From Gammaproteobacteria bacterium (GTDB lineage Bacteria; Pseudomonadota; Gammaproteobacteria; SZUA-229): 64,000 nt of DNA. Made by a program: the position numbers and the translations under genes. The notes beneath the pieces are model-generated. The model ran no database searches and was not told the DNA's origin. It worked only from the letters and a program-made list of their open reading frames with translations. The stretch covers positions 1 to 64,000 of the forward strand of contig JAOULC010000001.1 in the NCBI GenBank assembly GCA_029882215.1, written 5' to 3'. Below are positions 1 through 7,929 of this stretch, one piece after another (within the stretch, counting starts at the first letter, position 1; each line of letters begins with the position of its first letter).

Positions 1-10
1 ATAGAAACAA

Positions 11-37
11 AACAGCCGCTTATGTAAGCGGCTGTTT
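11..37 (-). terminator. Rho-independent terminator of the tRNA-Met transcript
   Basis: A 10-bp perfect inverted repeat (CAGCCGCTTA / TAAGCGGCTG) has a two-base loop. On the minus strand it is followed by TTTTGTTTCT, so it would end transcripts leaving tRNA-Met. It also has T's on the plus side and may act in both directions. Confidence 0.85.
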
Positions 38-49
38 TATATAGGAATA

Positions 50-126
50 TGGTGGCAACACCGGGATTCGAACCTGGGACCCCATCATTATGAGTGATGT
101 GCTCTAACCAACTGAGCTATGTTGCC
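50..126 (-). tRNA. tRNA-Met (CAT), elongator type
   Basis: A 77-nt cloverleaf on the minus strand with acceptor stem GGCAACA/TGTTGCC and encoded CCA (positions 52-50). The D arm is AGCTCAGTTGGTTAGAGC, the anticodon loop CTCATAA gives CAT, and the T arm contains GGTTCGAATCC. The acceptor stem and body resemble elongator tRNA-Met rather than initiator tRNA. An isoleucine tRNA with a modified CAT anticodon is less likely, because D arm and anticodon arm match the known elongator Met gene closely. It is the last and only intact member of a decayed tandem array that continues to about position 413. Downstream of ychF is also the usual place of a tRNA-Met in Pseudomonas-type gene order. Confidence 0.95.
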
Positions 127-374
127 AATTTTTCATTTTGTTGTTGAGTGATGTAGTCAAAGTCTAATCCACTTTGAAACCCTGAAAAAGACTCACTCAA
201 CCACCTTGATCTTCTTCATTTCTGGCCACGACCCATTCCTTATGAGTGCTGTGCTCTAACCAACTGAGCTATGTAGCCATTTTTCATTTTTGTTGTTGAG
301 TGATGTAGCCATAGTCTAGATGACTTTGACTTGATGAAGAGACTCACTCAATTTGCTTGATCTTCTTCACTTTT
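127..374. repeat. Two tandem copies of the tRNA-Met spacer
   Basis: The stretches 127-223 and 280-374 are about 95-bp direct repeats. Both begin with a T-rich run plus GTTGTTGAGTGATGTAG and end just before GGCCACGACCCA. Each keeps an inverted repeat TTGAGTGA ... TCACTCAA (in the first copy at 144-151 and 193-200). Together with the tRNA fragments they form a tandem array with a unit of about 150 bp. Confidence 0.85.
224..279 (-). pseudogene. tRNA-Met remnant 1, T arm deleted
   Basis: The minus strand reads a tRNA-Met 5' half (GGCTACA acceptor, complete D arm, loop CTCATAA) and then jumps to GGTCGTGGCC, so about 20 nt including the T arm are missing. The anticodon stem no longer pairs properly. 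It is 56 nt long against 77 for the intact gene. It cannot be a functional tRNA, but it lies inside the predicted precursor transcript of the intact tRNA. Confidence 0.85.
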
Positions 375-413
375 GGCCACGACCCAGCTTATGAGTGCTG
401 AGCTATGTAGCCA
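375..413 (-). pseudogene. tRNA-Met remnant 2, D loop and T arm deleted
   Basis: This 39-nt minus-strand fragment keeps the acceptor 5' strand, AGCTCAG and the CTCATAA anticodon loop. It lacks the rest of the D arm as well as the T arm. It shares the GGTCGTGGCC 3' end with remnant 1, so it looks like a copy of remnant 1 with one more internal deletion. Confidence 0.8.
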
Positions 414-439
414 TAATGTCTTCCGTAAGGAAGGCGCGC

Positions 440-468
440 ATTTTGAGTGTTTTTAGGCCTCATGTCAA
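440..468 (-). promoter_or_regulatory. Stable-RNA type promoter for the tRNA-Met array
   Basis: On the minus strand a perfect -35 TTGACA (468-463) is followed by a 17-bp spacer and a -10 CAAAAT (445-440), then directly by GCGCGCC. A GC-rich discriminator of this kind is typical of stringently controlled tRNA and rRNA promoters. Transcription would start near 433, pass both tRNA remnants and reach the intact tRNA-Met. The 415-665 stretch holds nothing else that I can support. Confidence 0.75.
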
Positions 469-665
469 GGCTACTTTTGCCTTATTTGTCCTTAACTTAG
501 TGAATTTTTCCTTTTCACAAAAGAACCAACTCAAAGCTGGCAAATAAGCGTTATGTGCGTAGGGCTAGCTAGGCATATCTGGTTGAGAGAGCGGAGCTTT
601 CATGTAGTAAGTGAGCACGCTCGAAACCTGATATAACAACGCTAGCACAAGCTAAATAGCTTATT

Positions 666-1757
666 TTAAACGTTGAAGCGGAAGTGCATAACATCGCCGT
701 CTTTAACAATATACTCCTTACCTTCGATTCTCAGCTTGCCGGCTTCTTTAGCCCCGGCCTCGCCTTTATAAGCAATAAAATCATCGTAAGAGGTCACTTC
801 TGCTTTGATAAAGCCTTTTTCGAAGTCGGTGTGGATGACTCCTGCAGCTTGTGGCGCAGTTGCACCAATGGCAACCGTCCATGCGCGGACTTCTTTTACA
901 CCGGCAGTGAAGTAGGTTTGCAGACCTAACAAGGCGTAACCGGTACGAATAACCCGGTTTAATCCCGGTTCGGTTAAACCCATTTCGTCTAAAAATTCTT
1001 TACGCTCTTCTTCATCCAGCGCGATCAGGTCCGCTTCGATAGCACCACAAACCGCTACCACCACTGCGCCTTCGGCCTCTGCAATGGCTTTTACCTGGTC
1101 TAAATAAGGGTTGTTTTCAAAACCGTCTTCATTGACATTGGCGATATACATGGTCGGCTTGATGGTGAGCAGGAACAGCTCTTTTAATGAAGCCAGCTCG
1201 TCATCACTCAGGCCCATCGTGCGAACCAGGTGCCCTTCATTCAGTTCATCGAGTATTTTTTGCAGCAGTGCGACGCGAGCTTTTGCATCTTTATCACCTG
1301 TTTTTGCTGTTTTTTGAGACTTTTGCAGGGCTTTTTCTACAGAATCCATATCAGCCAGCGCCAGCTCGGTGTTGATGACTTCGATGTCGCTGGCCGGGTC
1401 GATTTTATTGGCGACGTGAATGATGTCGTCATTATCAAAACAGCGCACCACTTGTGCGATGGCATCTGTCTCGCGGATATTGGCGAGGAATTTGTTACCG
1501 AGGCCTTCGCCTTTTGAGGCACCGGCAACCAGGCCTGCGATATCCACAAACTCCATTGTGGTTGGCAGAATTTTTTCCGGTTTGACGATCTCGGCCAGTG
1601 CGTTCAGACGCGGATCGGGCATGGGTACGATACCAACGTTTGGTTCGATGGTGCAGAACGGGTAGTTTTCGGCCTGAATTTCAGCATTGGTGAGGGCGTT
1701 AAATAGTGTTGATTTGCCAACATTGGGTAAGCCTACGATACCGCATTTGAATCCCAT
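666..1757 (-). CDS. ychF: Redox-regulated ATPase YchF (Obg-like, OLA1 family)
   Basis: 363 residues, the normal family length. YchF is a translation-factor GTPase relative that prefers ATP, binds ribosomes and takes part in oxidative stress control. Visible motifs are the P-loop GLPNVGKST (9-17), the G3 motif DIAGL (72-76) and NVNE (207-210), which is the YchF replacement for NKxD and explains the ATP preference. A C-terminal TGS domain ends in [13 protein letters not shown]. It lies 28 bp downstream of pth on the same strand and is probably cotranscribed with it, as in most gammaproteobacteria. Identification is secure. Confidence 0.97.
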   Translation of the reverse strand: MGFKCGIVGLPNVGKSTLFNALTNAEIQAENYPFCTIEPNVGIVPMPDPRLNALAEIVKPEKILPTTMEFVDIAGLVAGASKGEGLGNKFLANIRETDAIAQVVRCFDNDDIIHVANKIDPASDIEVINTELALADMDSVEKALQKSQKTAKTGDKDAKARVALLQKILDELNEGHLVRTMGLSDDELASLKELFLLTIKPTMYIANVNEDGFENNPYLDQVKAIAEAEGAVVVAVCGAIEADLIALDEEERKEFLDEMGLTEPGLNRVIRTGYALLGLQTYFTAGVKEVRAWTVAIGATAPQAAGVIHTDFEKGFIKAEVTSYDDFIAYKGEAGAKEAGKLRIEGKEYIVKDGDVMHFRFNV

Positions 1758-1785
1758 AATTTTTCTCGTCTATATTTAGGTTGGT

Positions 1786-2373
1786 CTATTTTGTATGGAG
1801 CTTATGCATGGCTTTTTCCCATTCGCCAGCCATAAGTTCAGGCAGTACTCGAATCGCATTGTCGATGGTGCGTTCGATATCTATTTGTTCGTCTTTGCTC
1901 GGGCGGTGCAATACAAAATCTGACACCTGATCTTTGTGGCCGGGATGGCCAATACCCAAACGTAAACGATGGAAACCTTTGTTACCCAGTTGATTAATTA
2001 AATCGCGCAGGCCGTTGTGGCCACCGTGTCCGCCGCCGGTTTTTAGTTTGGCGGTGCCGGGCTCAAGGTCCAGCTCGTCGTGTGCGATGAGTATCTGATC
2101 AAAAGGTATTTTGTAAAAATCTGCCAGCGCTCGAACGGGCTGACCACTGCGGTTCATAAAGGTCTGTGGTTTCATTAACCAGATGGTTTTACCTTCAACA
2201 GTGAGTTTGCATATTTCTGCGTTGAATTTGCTTTCAACACGAAATTGCCCGCCATATTGGCGGGCAATTTCATCGACGAACCAGAAACCGGCGTTATGCC
2301 GGGTCTGCTCGTACTGAGAGCCGGGGTTGCCGAGTCCTGCAATGAGACTGATCTCAACAGATAATGCAGCCAC
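1786..2373 (-). CDS. pth: Peptidyl-tRNA hydrolase
   Basis: 195 residues. The enzyme cleaves the ester bond of peptidyl-tRNA that drops off ribosomes and so recycles tRNA. The catalytic His is in TRHNAGF (His26). The Asp of AHDELDLEPG (Asp99) and the Asn of GGHNGLRD (Asn120) match the known active site with a constant offset of six. The start is a GTG at 2373, supported by an AGGAG seven bases upstream. The six extra N-terminal residues compared with the E. coli protein make a slightly later start possible. It sits between rplY and ychF, the standard order. Confidence 0.96.
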   Translation of the reverse strand: MAALSVEISLIAGLGNPGSQYEQTRHNAGFWFVDEIARQYGGQFRVESKFNAEICKLTVEGKTIWLMKPQTFMNRSGQPVRALADFYKIPFDQILIAHDELDLEPGTAKLKTGGGHGGHNGLRDLINQLGNKGFHRLRLGIGHPGHKDQVSDFVLHRPSKDEQIDIERTIDNAIRVLPELMAGEWEKAMHKLHTK

Positions 2374-2399
2374 TCCGGTTCTCCTGCTGGACGCTCAGA

Positions 2400-3020
2400 T
2401 TACTCTGCGTCGCCTTCTGCTGCTTCATCTTCATCATCAGCTTTTGCACCACGTACTGCGTGGATAGCGGCTACTGCTGAATCATGATCTGCACCGTGAC
2501 TCAGGATCACTGATTCAACGCCTTTAGGCAGCTTAAGCTCTGACAAGTGAATTGAGCTATCAATCTCCAGTGCACCCATATCCACTTCAATGAATTCTGG
2601 AATATCTTTTGGCAGACAATTCACTTCAATCTCGATCATAATATGATTGATCTTGCCGCCAGCTTTAACACCAGGTGCTGTGCTTTCATTAATGAAATGC
2701 AATGGAACGTGTACGTGCATCTTGTGCTTAGGATCAATACGCAGGAAATCCATGTGCATAACTTGCTGCTTGATTGGGTGACGCTGAATGTCACGCAAAA
2801 CTACTTTCTCAGATGCTTTACCTACTTTCAGGGTCATCACCTGTGTGTAGAACAGTTCATTTTCTAACTGCTTAACGGCAACACGATGCGGTAGCATGAT
2901 GTTAGTTGGTTCTTTATCTCCACCGTATATGATGGCAGGTACCATATCCGTGTGACGCAGGCGGCGGCTCGCACCTTTCCCCAGGTCTTCACGAACTTCT
3001 ACATTTAATTCAATAGCCAT
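2400..3020 (-). CDS. rplY: 50S ribosomal protein L25/general stress protein Ctc
   Basis: 206 residues, the long (Ctc/TL5) form: an N-terminal 5S rRNA-binding L25 domain (about 1-95) plus a C-terminal TL5 beta domain, ending in an acidic tail rich in Asp, Glu and Ala. It binds 5S rRNA in the large subunit. The N terminus has the family signature GKGASRRLR. It is 26 bp upstream of pth. Between it and prs is a strong terminator-like hairpin, so its expression may be partly separated from prs. Confidence 0.95.
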   Translation of the reverse strand: MAIELNVEVREDLGKGASRRLRHTDMVPAIIYGGDKEPTNIMLPHRVAVKQLENELFYTQVMTLKVGKASEKVVLRDIQRHPIKQQVMHMDFLRIDPKHKMHVHVPLHFINESTAPGVKAGGKINHIMIEIEVNCLPKDIPEFIEVDMGALEIDSSIHLSELKLPKGVESVILSHGADHDSAVAAIHAVRGAKADDEDEAAEGDAE

Positions 3021-3040
3021 TTTCTTTAACTCCAGTTAAT

Positions 3041-3072
3041 AAAAAGCCGCTCAGTAGTTACCTAATGAGCGG
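3041..3072 (-). terminator. Terminator-like hairpin between prs and rplY
   Basis: The minus strand reads CCGCTCA, a 12-nt loop, TGAGCGG, C and five T's, just ahead of the rplY ribosome binding region. This is either the prs terminator or an attenuator in the rplY leader. The 3073-3151 stretch before it can form further hairpins (CCGGTTT/AAACCGG and TGTCGC/GCGACA). Confidence 0.65.
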
Positions 3073-3151
3073 TCATGACCTTCCACGCGACCAAGGAAGG
3101 CATTTGTGTCGCCATAGCGACAATAAATCCGGTTTTTAAATAAACCGGAAT

Positions 3152-4111
3152 TTAATCCATATACAGCGAAGAGACTGACTCTTCACTGTGAATGCGGCGA
3201 ATGGTTTCAGCCAGCATACCTGAAATAGATAACTGACGAACTTTACCACAGTCAGCAATCTCATCCCGCAACGGGATAGTATCCGTTACGACCAGCTCAT
3301 CTAATGACGAGTTCATTAAGTTTTCCAGTGCATTACCTGATAACACAGGGTGCGTACAATACGCGCTAACACTGCTTGCTCCGTGTTCTTTTAAGGCATC
3401 TGCCGCTTTACACAGAGTGCCTGCGGTATCGACCAGATCATCAATTAAAATACAGTCTTTGCCTTCTACTTCACCAATGATGTTCATCACCTGTGACACA
3501 TTCGCTTTTGGACGACGTTTATCAATAATCGCCAGATCAGCATCATCCAGTCGCTTAGCTAAAGCCCGTGCACGTACCACGCCACCGACATCCGGTGAGA
3601 CTACCAGCAGATTACGGTGCTTTTTACGCCACACATCACCCAATAAAATTGGTGATGCGTAAACATTATCTACCGGGATATCAAAAAAGCCCTGAATCTG
3701 ATCAGCGTGCAGATCAACCGTTAACACACGGTCAACACCCGCACTGGTGAGCATATTAGCAACGACTTTAGCGGTAATGGGTACCCGCATTGAGCGTGTA
3801 CGACGGTCCTGACGTGAATAACCAAAATAAGGAATAACGGCTGTGATACGGGCTGCCGATGCACGACGCATGGCATCGATCATCACGATCAGCTCCATTA
3901 AGTTATCATTACAGGGTGCGCTAGTTGGCTGCACAATAAAAACGTCTTTACCGCGAACGTTTTCATGAATTTCTACACCGACTTCGCCATCACTGAACTG
4001 ACCAACAAAGGCATTGCCGAGCTTGATATTAAGGTGACTACATATTTTATTGGCAAATGCTGGGTTTGCATTGCCGGAAAACACCATCATGCTTGAGTCT
4101 GATTGGGTCAC
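3152..4111 (-). CDS. prs: Ribose-phosphate pyrophosphokinase (PRPP synthase)
   Basis: 319 residues, close to the E. coli enzyme. It makes PRPP from ribose 5-phosphate and ATP for purine, pyrimidine, His, Trp and NAD synthesis. Signatures are [11 protein letters not shown] (the divalent metal and ribose phosphate region) and the PRPP-binding loop [14 protein letters not shown]. The mid-protein flexible-loop region [17 protein letters not shown] is intact. In this gene order prs follows ispE and tRNA-Gln. A run of hairpins (4272-4433) occupies the leader. Confidence 0.98.
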   Translation of the reverse strand: MTQSDSSMMVFSGNANPAFANKICSHLNIKLGNAFVGQFSDGEVGVEIHENVRGKDVFIVQPTSAPCNDNLMELIVMIDAMRRASAARITAVIPYFGYSRQDRRTRSMRVPITAKVVANMLTSAGVDRVLTVDLHADQIQGFFDIPVDNVYASPILLGDVWRKKHRNLLVVSPDVGGVVRARALAKRLDDADLAIIDKRRPKANVSQVMNIIGEVEGKDCILIDDLVDTAGTLCKAADALKEHGASSVSAYCTHPVLSGNALENLMNSSLDELVVTDTIPLRDEIADCGKVRQLSISGMLAETIRRIHSEESVSSLYMD

Positions 4112-4271
4112 TATAGTTACCAGTATGTCACTATGCTTTAGGAAGATGGTTTGATTAAGGTTAATGCCTTAATCATTGAGACCCTTTTCCATAAGAGACT
4201 CTTAAATAGCTGAGACAGCGCGGGAGGATTATTCAGCACCCTCGGCAACCTCTCCTGCGTTGCTCTACCTC

Positions 4272-4433
4272 CTGCATCCGTGCAGTCGTGCTCTCTCCCC
4301 TGCGGGGCAGCGCAAACTTCGCGCTGGTTAAATTTGCTCCTGGCAAATTTATCGAACCTCTAACGGTTCAAACCCTCCCGGGTTTCAGCATTATTGCTCT
4401 TTATAAAAGTATCCTGACCTTTAAGAGCAATAA
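4272..4433. repeat. Row of seven small hairpins between tRNA-Gln and prs
   Basis: Seven inverted repeats follow one another with almost no gap. They are CTGCA/TGCAG (4272-4285), CCCC/GGGG (4297-4307) and CAGCGC/GCGCTG (4308-4326). Next come TAAATTTGC/GCAAATTTA (4329-4351), GAACC/GGTTC (4354-4369), AAACCC/GGGTTT (4370-4385) and TTATTGCTCTT/AAGAGCAATAA (4391-4433). All arms are perfect. None is followed by a clean T run, so this is not one ordinary terminator. On the minus strand it lies downstream of tRNA-Gln and in the prs leader. The rest of 4112-4271 holds no gene that I can support. Confidence 0.75.
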
Positions 4434-4444
4434 CTCTTTTAATA

Positions 4445-4519
4445 TGGCTGGGCCGGGAGGATTCGAACCTCCGCATGACGGGATCAAAACCCGTTGCCTT
4501 ACCGCTTGGCGACGGCCCA
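4445..4519 (-). tRNA. tRNA-Gln (TTG)
   Basis: A 75-nt cloverleaf on the minus strand: acceptor TGGGCCG/CGGCCCA, discriminator G, encoded CCA, D arm CGCCAAGCGGTAAGGC. The anticodon stem ACGGG/CCCGT has loop TTTTGAT (anticodon TTG), and the T arm contains GGTTCGAATCC. It starts 33 bp after the ispE stop codon and is probably cotranscribed with it. The ispE-tRNA-Gln-prs arrangement is the same as in Pseudomonas. Confidence 0.96.
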
Positions 4520-4552
4520 ACATACTTGTTATTTAAAGTCCTTAAGCCTGGA

Positions 4553-5419
4553 CTAGGATGTTACAAAACCTTGTTCAGCCAGCTGTGTGTACAGCGGCGA
4601 GCGGTTTACACCTTTTGCTACAAAGCCTTGCCATTTTTCAGGCCGCTTTTGTAAAACTGCTTCGGCGGTTTGTTGTGAGTCAAACTCAGCAAAAACACAA
4701 GCCCCGGTACCTGTCATTCTGGCGCTCCGATTATAGCCTGATAACCACTGAATGGCTTCTGCTATTTCCGGATAATGCTTGCAAGCTATTGGTTCGCATA
4801 CATTAGTTAGTAGTGCCCCAGAAAGGTCGCATATTCTGATGGGTGAGCAGTCTCTTGTCAATCCACTATCCGTAAATATTTTAGCTGTTGAGACATTTAT
4901 TTGAGGATGCAGCACCAAAAACCATTTTTCAGGGCGATCAATGGCTATTATTTGTTCACCAACCCCTTCAACAAAGGCTGTTACCCCGTGCACGAACACC
5001 GGTACATCTGCCCCTAATGCCAGCCCCATATCGGCTAATTTTTGTACGGACAAGCCGGTTTTCCATAATATATTCAGCATCACCAGCACGGTTGCAGCAT
5101 CAGAGCTGCCACCACCTAAGCCACCACCCATTGGTAGTTTTTTCCTCACACCGATGCGAACACCGTGCTGACTGCTTGTCGTCTGCTGTAGCAGTCTGGC
5201 GGCACGTATTATTAAGTCATCCGCCTCAGCCACACCCGGAATATCTGTTAAGCGGGTAATTTCAGCATCATTGGTTATTTCAAATGAAATCTCATCACCA
5301 TAATCTAACAACTGAAATACAGACTGTAACAGATGGTAGCCATCTGCTCGCCTGCCGGTGATATGTAAAAAAAGATTAAGTTTGGCCGGTGCCAGCCAAA
5401 AAAAGGTTTCATCAGACAT
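4553..5419 (-). CDS. ispE: 4-diphosphocytidyl-2-C-methyl-D-erythritol kinase
   Basis: 288 residues. It phosphorylates CDP-ME in the non-mevalonate (MEP) isoprenoid pathway. It is a GHMP kinase: PAKLNLFLHI at the N terminus (Lys12), ATP-binding loop PMGGGLGGGSSDAA (97-109) and GADVPVF with the catalytic Asp137. It starts 4 bp after the lolB stop codon, so the two are translationally close. The C-terminal motif region around MTGTGACVFAEF is also typical. Confidence 0.96.
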   Translation of the reverse strand: MSDETFFWLAPAKLNLFLHITGRRADGYHLLQSVFQLLDYGDEISFEITNDAEITRLTDIPGVAEADDLIIRAARLLQQTTSSQHGVRIGVRKKLPMGGGLGGGSSDAATVLVMLNILWKTGLSVQKLADMGLALGADVPVFVHGVTAFVEGVGEQIIAIDRPEKWFLVLHPQINVSTAKIFTDSGLTRDCSPIRICDLSGALLTNVCEPIACKHYPEIAEAIQWLSGYNRSARMTGTGACVFAEFDSQQTAEAVLQKRPEKWQGFVAKGVNRSPLYTQLAEQGFVTS

Positions 5420-5423
5420 CGGC

Positions 5424-6050
5424 TTATAATACCCAGCGGTTCAGTATTAAGCGGATATCCACTCTCTTATCGGATTGATTTTCATTCAAGCGGGACAAAA
5501 ACACTTTTGAGGGCAAAGTATACTCACCTACTTGTTTGTATTTGAGTATCTTGACTTCCCAGCCTCTTTGCTCAAAAAACTGTAAGCGATTGTCATCGTT
5601 AAAATGTGCCCGCCATACCCGCGCTCCGCTGTCAGGCACGCCTTTTATCCAGGATTTTAATTCACTAAAAGGTAAGCTTAAACCAAATGCGTGTTCAGTT
5701 ATTGTTTCAGGTGAATCCACTTTCACCTGCTCTCCCTGCTCTGTTAAGACCAGATAACCGTCTTCATCATTACCGCTGAAATCTGTCACAGCCTGAGAAA
5801 AAGGAGCTGCTAGCCTCAGTTTTAAATCCGCTCCATTTTGTTGCCAAAAGAGATCAGCCGTGTATAACTCACTGGCCGAGCGAATAGAAATTTTGCCCCT
5901 GATTTCCCACTGCTGCAATGATGCAAGCTGATCGCGGCTTTGCTGCCAGGATTCAATATTTTTAGCTTTTTGAATGTAGCTTGAATTAGAGCATGCCATC
6001 AGACTTAAGATGCCAAGCCAAAGCCCGAACAGGGCAGTCTTTTTTATCAC
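5424..6050 (-). CDS. lolB: Outer-membrane lipoprotein receptor LolB
   Basis: 208 residues. LolB accepts lipoproteins from LolA in the periplasm and inserts them into the outer membrane. The N terminus is a lipoprotein signal (LWLGILSLMAC, lipid Cys20) with Ser at +2, which fits outer-membrane sorting. The body has the LolB features WEIRGKISIRS and a C-terminal VDIRLILNRW. Its start codon overlaps the stop of the upstream TPR lipoprotein gene by one base, and ispE follows 4 bp later. Confidence 0.9.
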   Translation of the reverse strand: MIKKTALFGLWLGILSLMACSNSSYIQKAKNIESWQQSRDQLASLQQWEIRGKISIRSASELYTADLFWQQNGADLKLRLAAPFSQAVTDFSGNDEDGYLVLTEQGEQVKVDSPETITEHAFGLSLPFSELKSWIKGVPDSGARVWRAHFNDDNRLQFFEQRGWEVKILKYKQVGEYTLPSKVFLSRLNENQSDKRVDIRLILNRWVL

Positions 6051-7810
6051 TATTTAAGTCGCTTTATTGTCTCAATTAAAATTTGATTTTTTTTATGTTC
6101 TTCATCGACCTTTTGCCAGACTTTTTCCGCATCATCGGTACGCCCGGCTTTCCATAGCACCTCGCCCAGGTGTGCGGCTATTTCAGGGTCATTATCAGAT
6201 TTGAATGCCTGCTGTAACCATTTCAAGGCCTCTTCGATATTACCCAGCCTGAAGTGCACCCAGCCCAGACTGTCTTTAATCGCCGCGTCATCTGGCTTAA
6301 GCTGGTAGGCTTTTAATATGTATTCCAGTGCTTCCTCAAACCTGTTGGTTCTGTCGGCCAGTGTATAACCTAAGGCATTTAATGCCTGAATATTCTCTGG
6401 CTCCTGCTTTAATAATTTTTTTAAGCCTGCAACCGCACTGTCAATCATATCGAGTGATTCAGCGGTTAAGGCATGTGCATACAACAGGTCTATGTGGGTT
6501 GGTAATTCATCCAGCGCACTACTATACACCGCCATTGCGGCTTTATTATCGCCGGCATTCTGTAAGATACGCCCGTGCAATAGGTAAATTTTGGCTTTTT
6601 TATTGGTATCATCTTCTTTTAATGATAATGCCTGCAATAGCGCAACAGCTTGCTGCCGTTTTCCAAGATGGGCGTAGATACTGGCCATGCGTAACTGCGC
6701 ATCAAAATACAGACGACCGTGTTCGACCTGCTGGTACAGACCCAGAGCTTTTGTGAAGTCATTTTTAACTTCTTCTACCCGCGCCAGATAATAAAGCGCT
6801 TCATTTTCAGTGCTTTTATTATTTTGCAGGCGTTTCAGTACATTGCTCGCACGCTCGGTTTGATTCTTCTCCAGGAGCAGTACCCCCAGACTAATAATAG
6901 TTTCCCGGTCATCAGGCTTGGCTTTAAACAGCCTTTCAAATTGCTCATTCGCCTCATCTAGCTTGCCTTGTCGAATTAACATACCGGCATACTGCTTGCG
7001 CAGGACAAAATCATCGGGCTGTTTGTTAACAGCAACTAGCATAGCCGCTACCGCTTCTTCATCTTTTCCGCTAAGCGCCAGCAAACGTCCCTTTAATACG
7101 TAAGCATTGGCATGCTCGGGTTCAAGTTCAATTACGCGGGTGATGGCGGACAAGGCCTCATCATATTGACCAGCCTGCATGGCATAACGTGACAACCAGA
7201 GAAATACTTGCGCGTTGTGACTGTCATGCCGGGATAAGGATTTAAACACCAGCACAGCATCTGCTGTCTCCGCTTCATTTTGCAGCAGCTTCGCAATCGC
7301 GGCAAAAACCTGCTTATCGGTGATATTTTCACCTGCTTTAATGAGTTTGATTAATTCTATTATTTGTACGCTGGCCCTATCAACCTGATCACTTCTCAAC
7401 AGCGCAATAATCAATATTTTTATCGCCTGCTGATCATTCGGAGCAAGTTCAAGCCAGCGCTCTGATGCCCGCAAAGCCGCATCGTTTTGTTTGGCATAGA
7501 TGGCAATTCTGGCAGCTCGGGCAGCTATTCTTGGGTCGTCACTATTTTCAGCCGCTGGCAGGTAATATTTTAATGCTGTCTCCATATCACCCTGATGACC
7601 GGACAGCTCGCCAGCCAGCAGGAGAAACAGTGTCTGCTCATCCAGCTGTGGCGCCACAAGCCCGGTTTCACCCGCCACAAAGCCCTGCTCTGGCTTTTCC
7701 TTAAGAGCACTGCAGCCAGATAACAGCATTAGCAGGACAGCAGCAACACTACCGGTGTATAATAAGCGGTTGGTATGATGTTTAATGTGATTATTCATTT
7801 GTCTATACAT
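6050..7810 (-). CDS. TPR-repeat lipoprotein
   Basis: 586 residues: a lipoprotein signal ending in LMLLSGC (Cys33), then tandem tetratricopeptide repeats over almost the whole length. Examples are ALNALGYTLADRTNRFEEAL and IKDSLGWVHFRLGNIEEAL. It is the counterpart of the TPR protein between hemA and lolB in Pseudomonas, whose exact role is unsettled. It is expected to scaffold protein contacts on the periplasmic side of the outer membrane. The first Met (7810) and Met5 (7798) are both possible starts. The gene is divergent from hemA and overlaps lolB by one base. Confidence 0.85.
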   Translation of the reverse strand: MYRQMNNHIKHHTNRLLYTGSVAAVLLMLLSGCSALKEKPEQGFVAGETGLVAPQLDEQTLFLLLAGELSGHQGDMETALKYYLPAAENSDDPRIAARAARIAIYAKQNDAALRASERWLELAPNDQQAIKILIIALLRSDQVDRASVQIIELIKLIKAGENITDKQVFAAIAKLLQNEAETADAVLVFKSLSRHDSHNAQVFLWLSRYAMQAGQYDEALSAITRVIELEPEHANAYVLKGRLLALSGKDEEAVAAMLVAVNKQPDDFVLRKQYAGMLIRQGKLDEANEQFERLFKAKPDDRETIISLGVLLLEKNQTERASNVLKRLQNNKSTENEALYYLARVEEVKNDFTKALGLYQQVEHGRLYFDAQLRMASIYAHLGKRQQAVALLQALSLKEDDTNKKAKIYLLHGRILQNAGDNKAAMAVYSSALDELPTHIDLLYAHALTAESLDMIDSAVAGLKKLLKQEPENIQALNALGYTLADRTNRFEEALEYILKAYQLKPDDAAIKDSLGWVHFRLGNIEEALKWLQQAFKSDNDPEIAAHLGEVLWKAGRTDDAEKVWQKVDEEHKKNQILIETIKRLK

Positions 7811-7929
7811 AATATTGGAATATAACCTATTTTGCCCACGATGTTGTTATCTCTTTTGTTGACCCAGGCCGCAAATTTCGCCTTTAGTTTATCGCTGAAA
7901 TACACCTGTAACCTGCGATGGTCTGCGCT

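Noticed and set aside
127-660. CRISPR-like or phage attachment site in the direct repeats behind tRNA-Met
   Set aside because: The repeats are two long units with tRNA fragments and no spacers, and there is no integrase. A tandem gene duplication explains them.
4288-4536. An 82-codon plus-strand frame containing AGPGGFEPPHDGIKTR
   Set aside because: This peptide is the well-known false translation of the antisense of a tRNA gene, here tRNA-Gln. The frame also runs through the hairpin row.
7859-7888. hemA promoter TTGACC with TTTAGT
   Set aside because: The -35 is good but the -10 is weak and the spacer 18 bp. Not strong enough to list as a feature.
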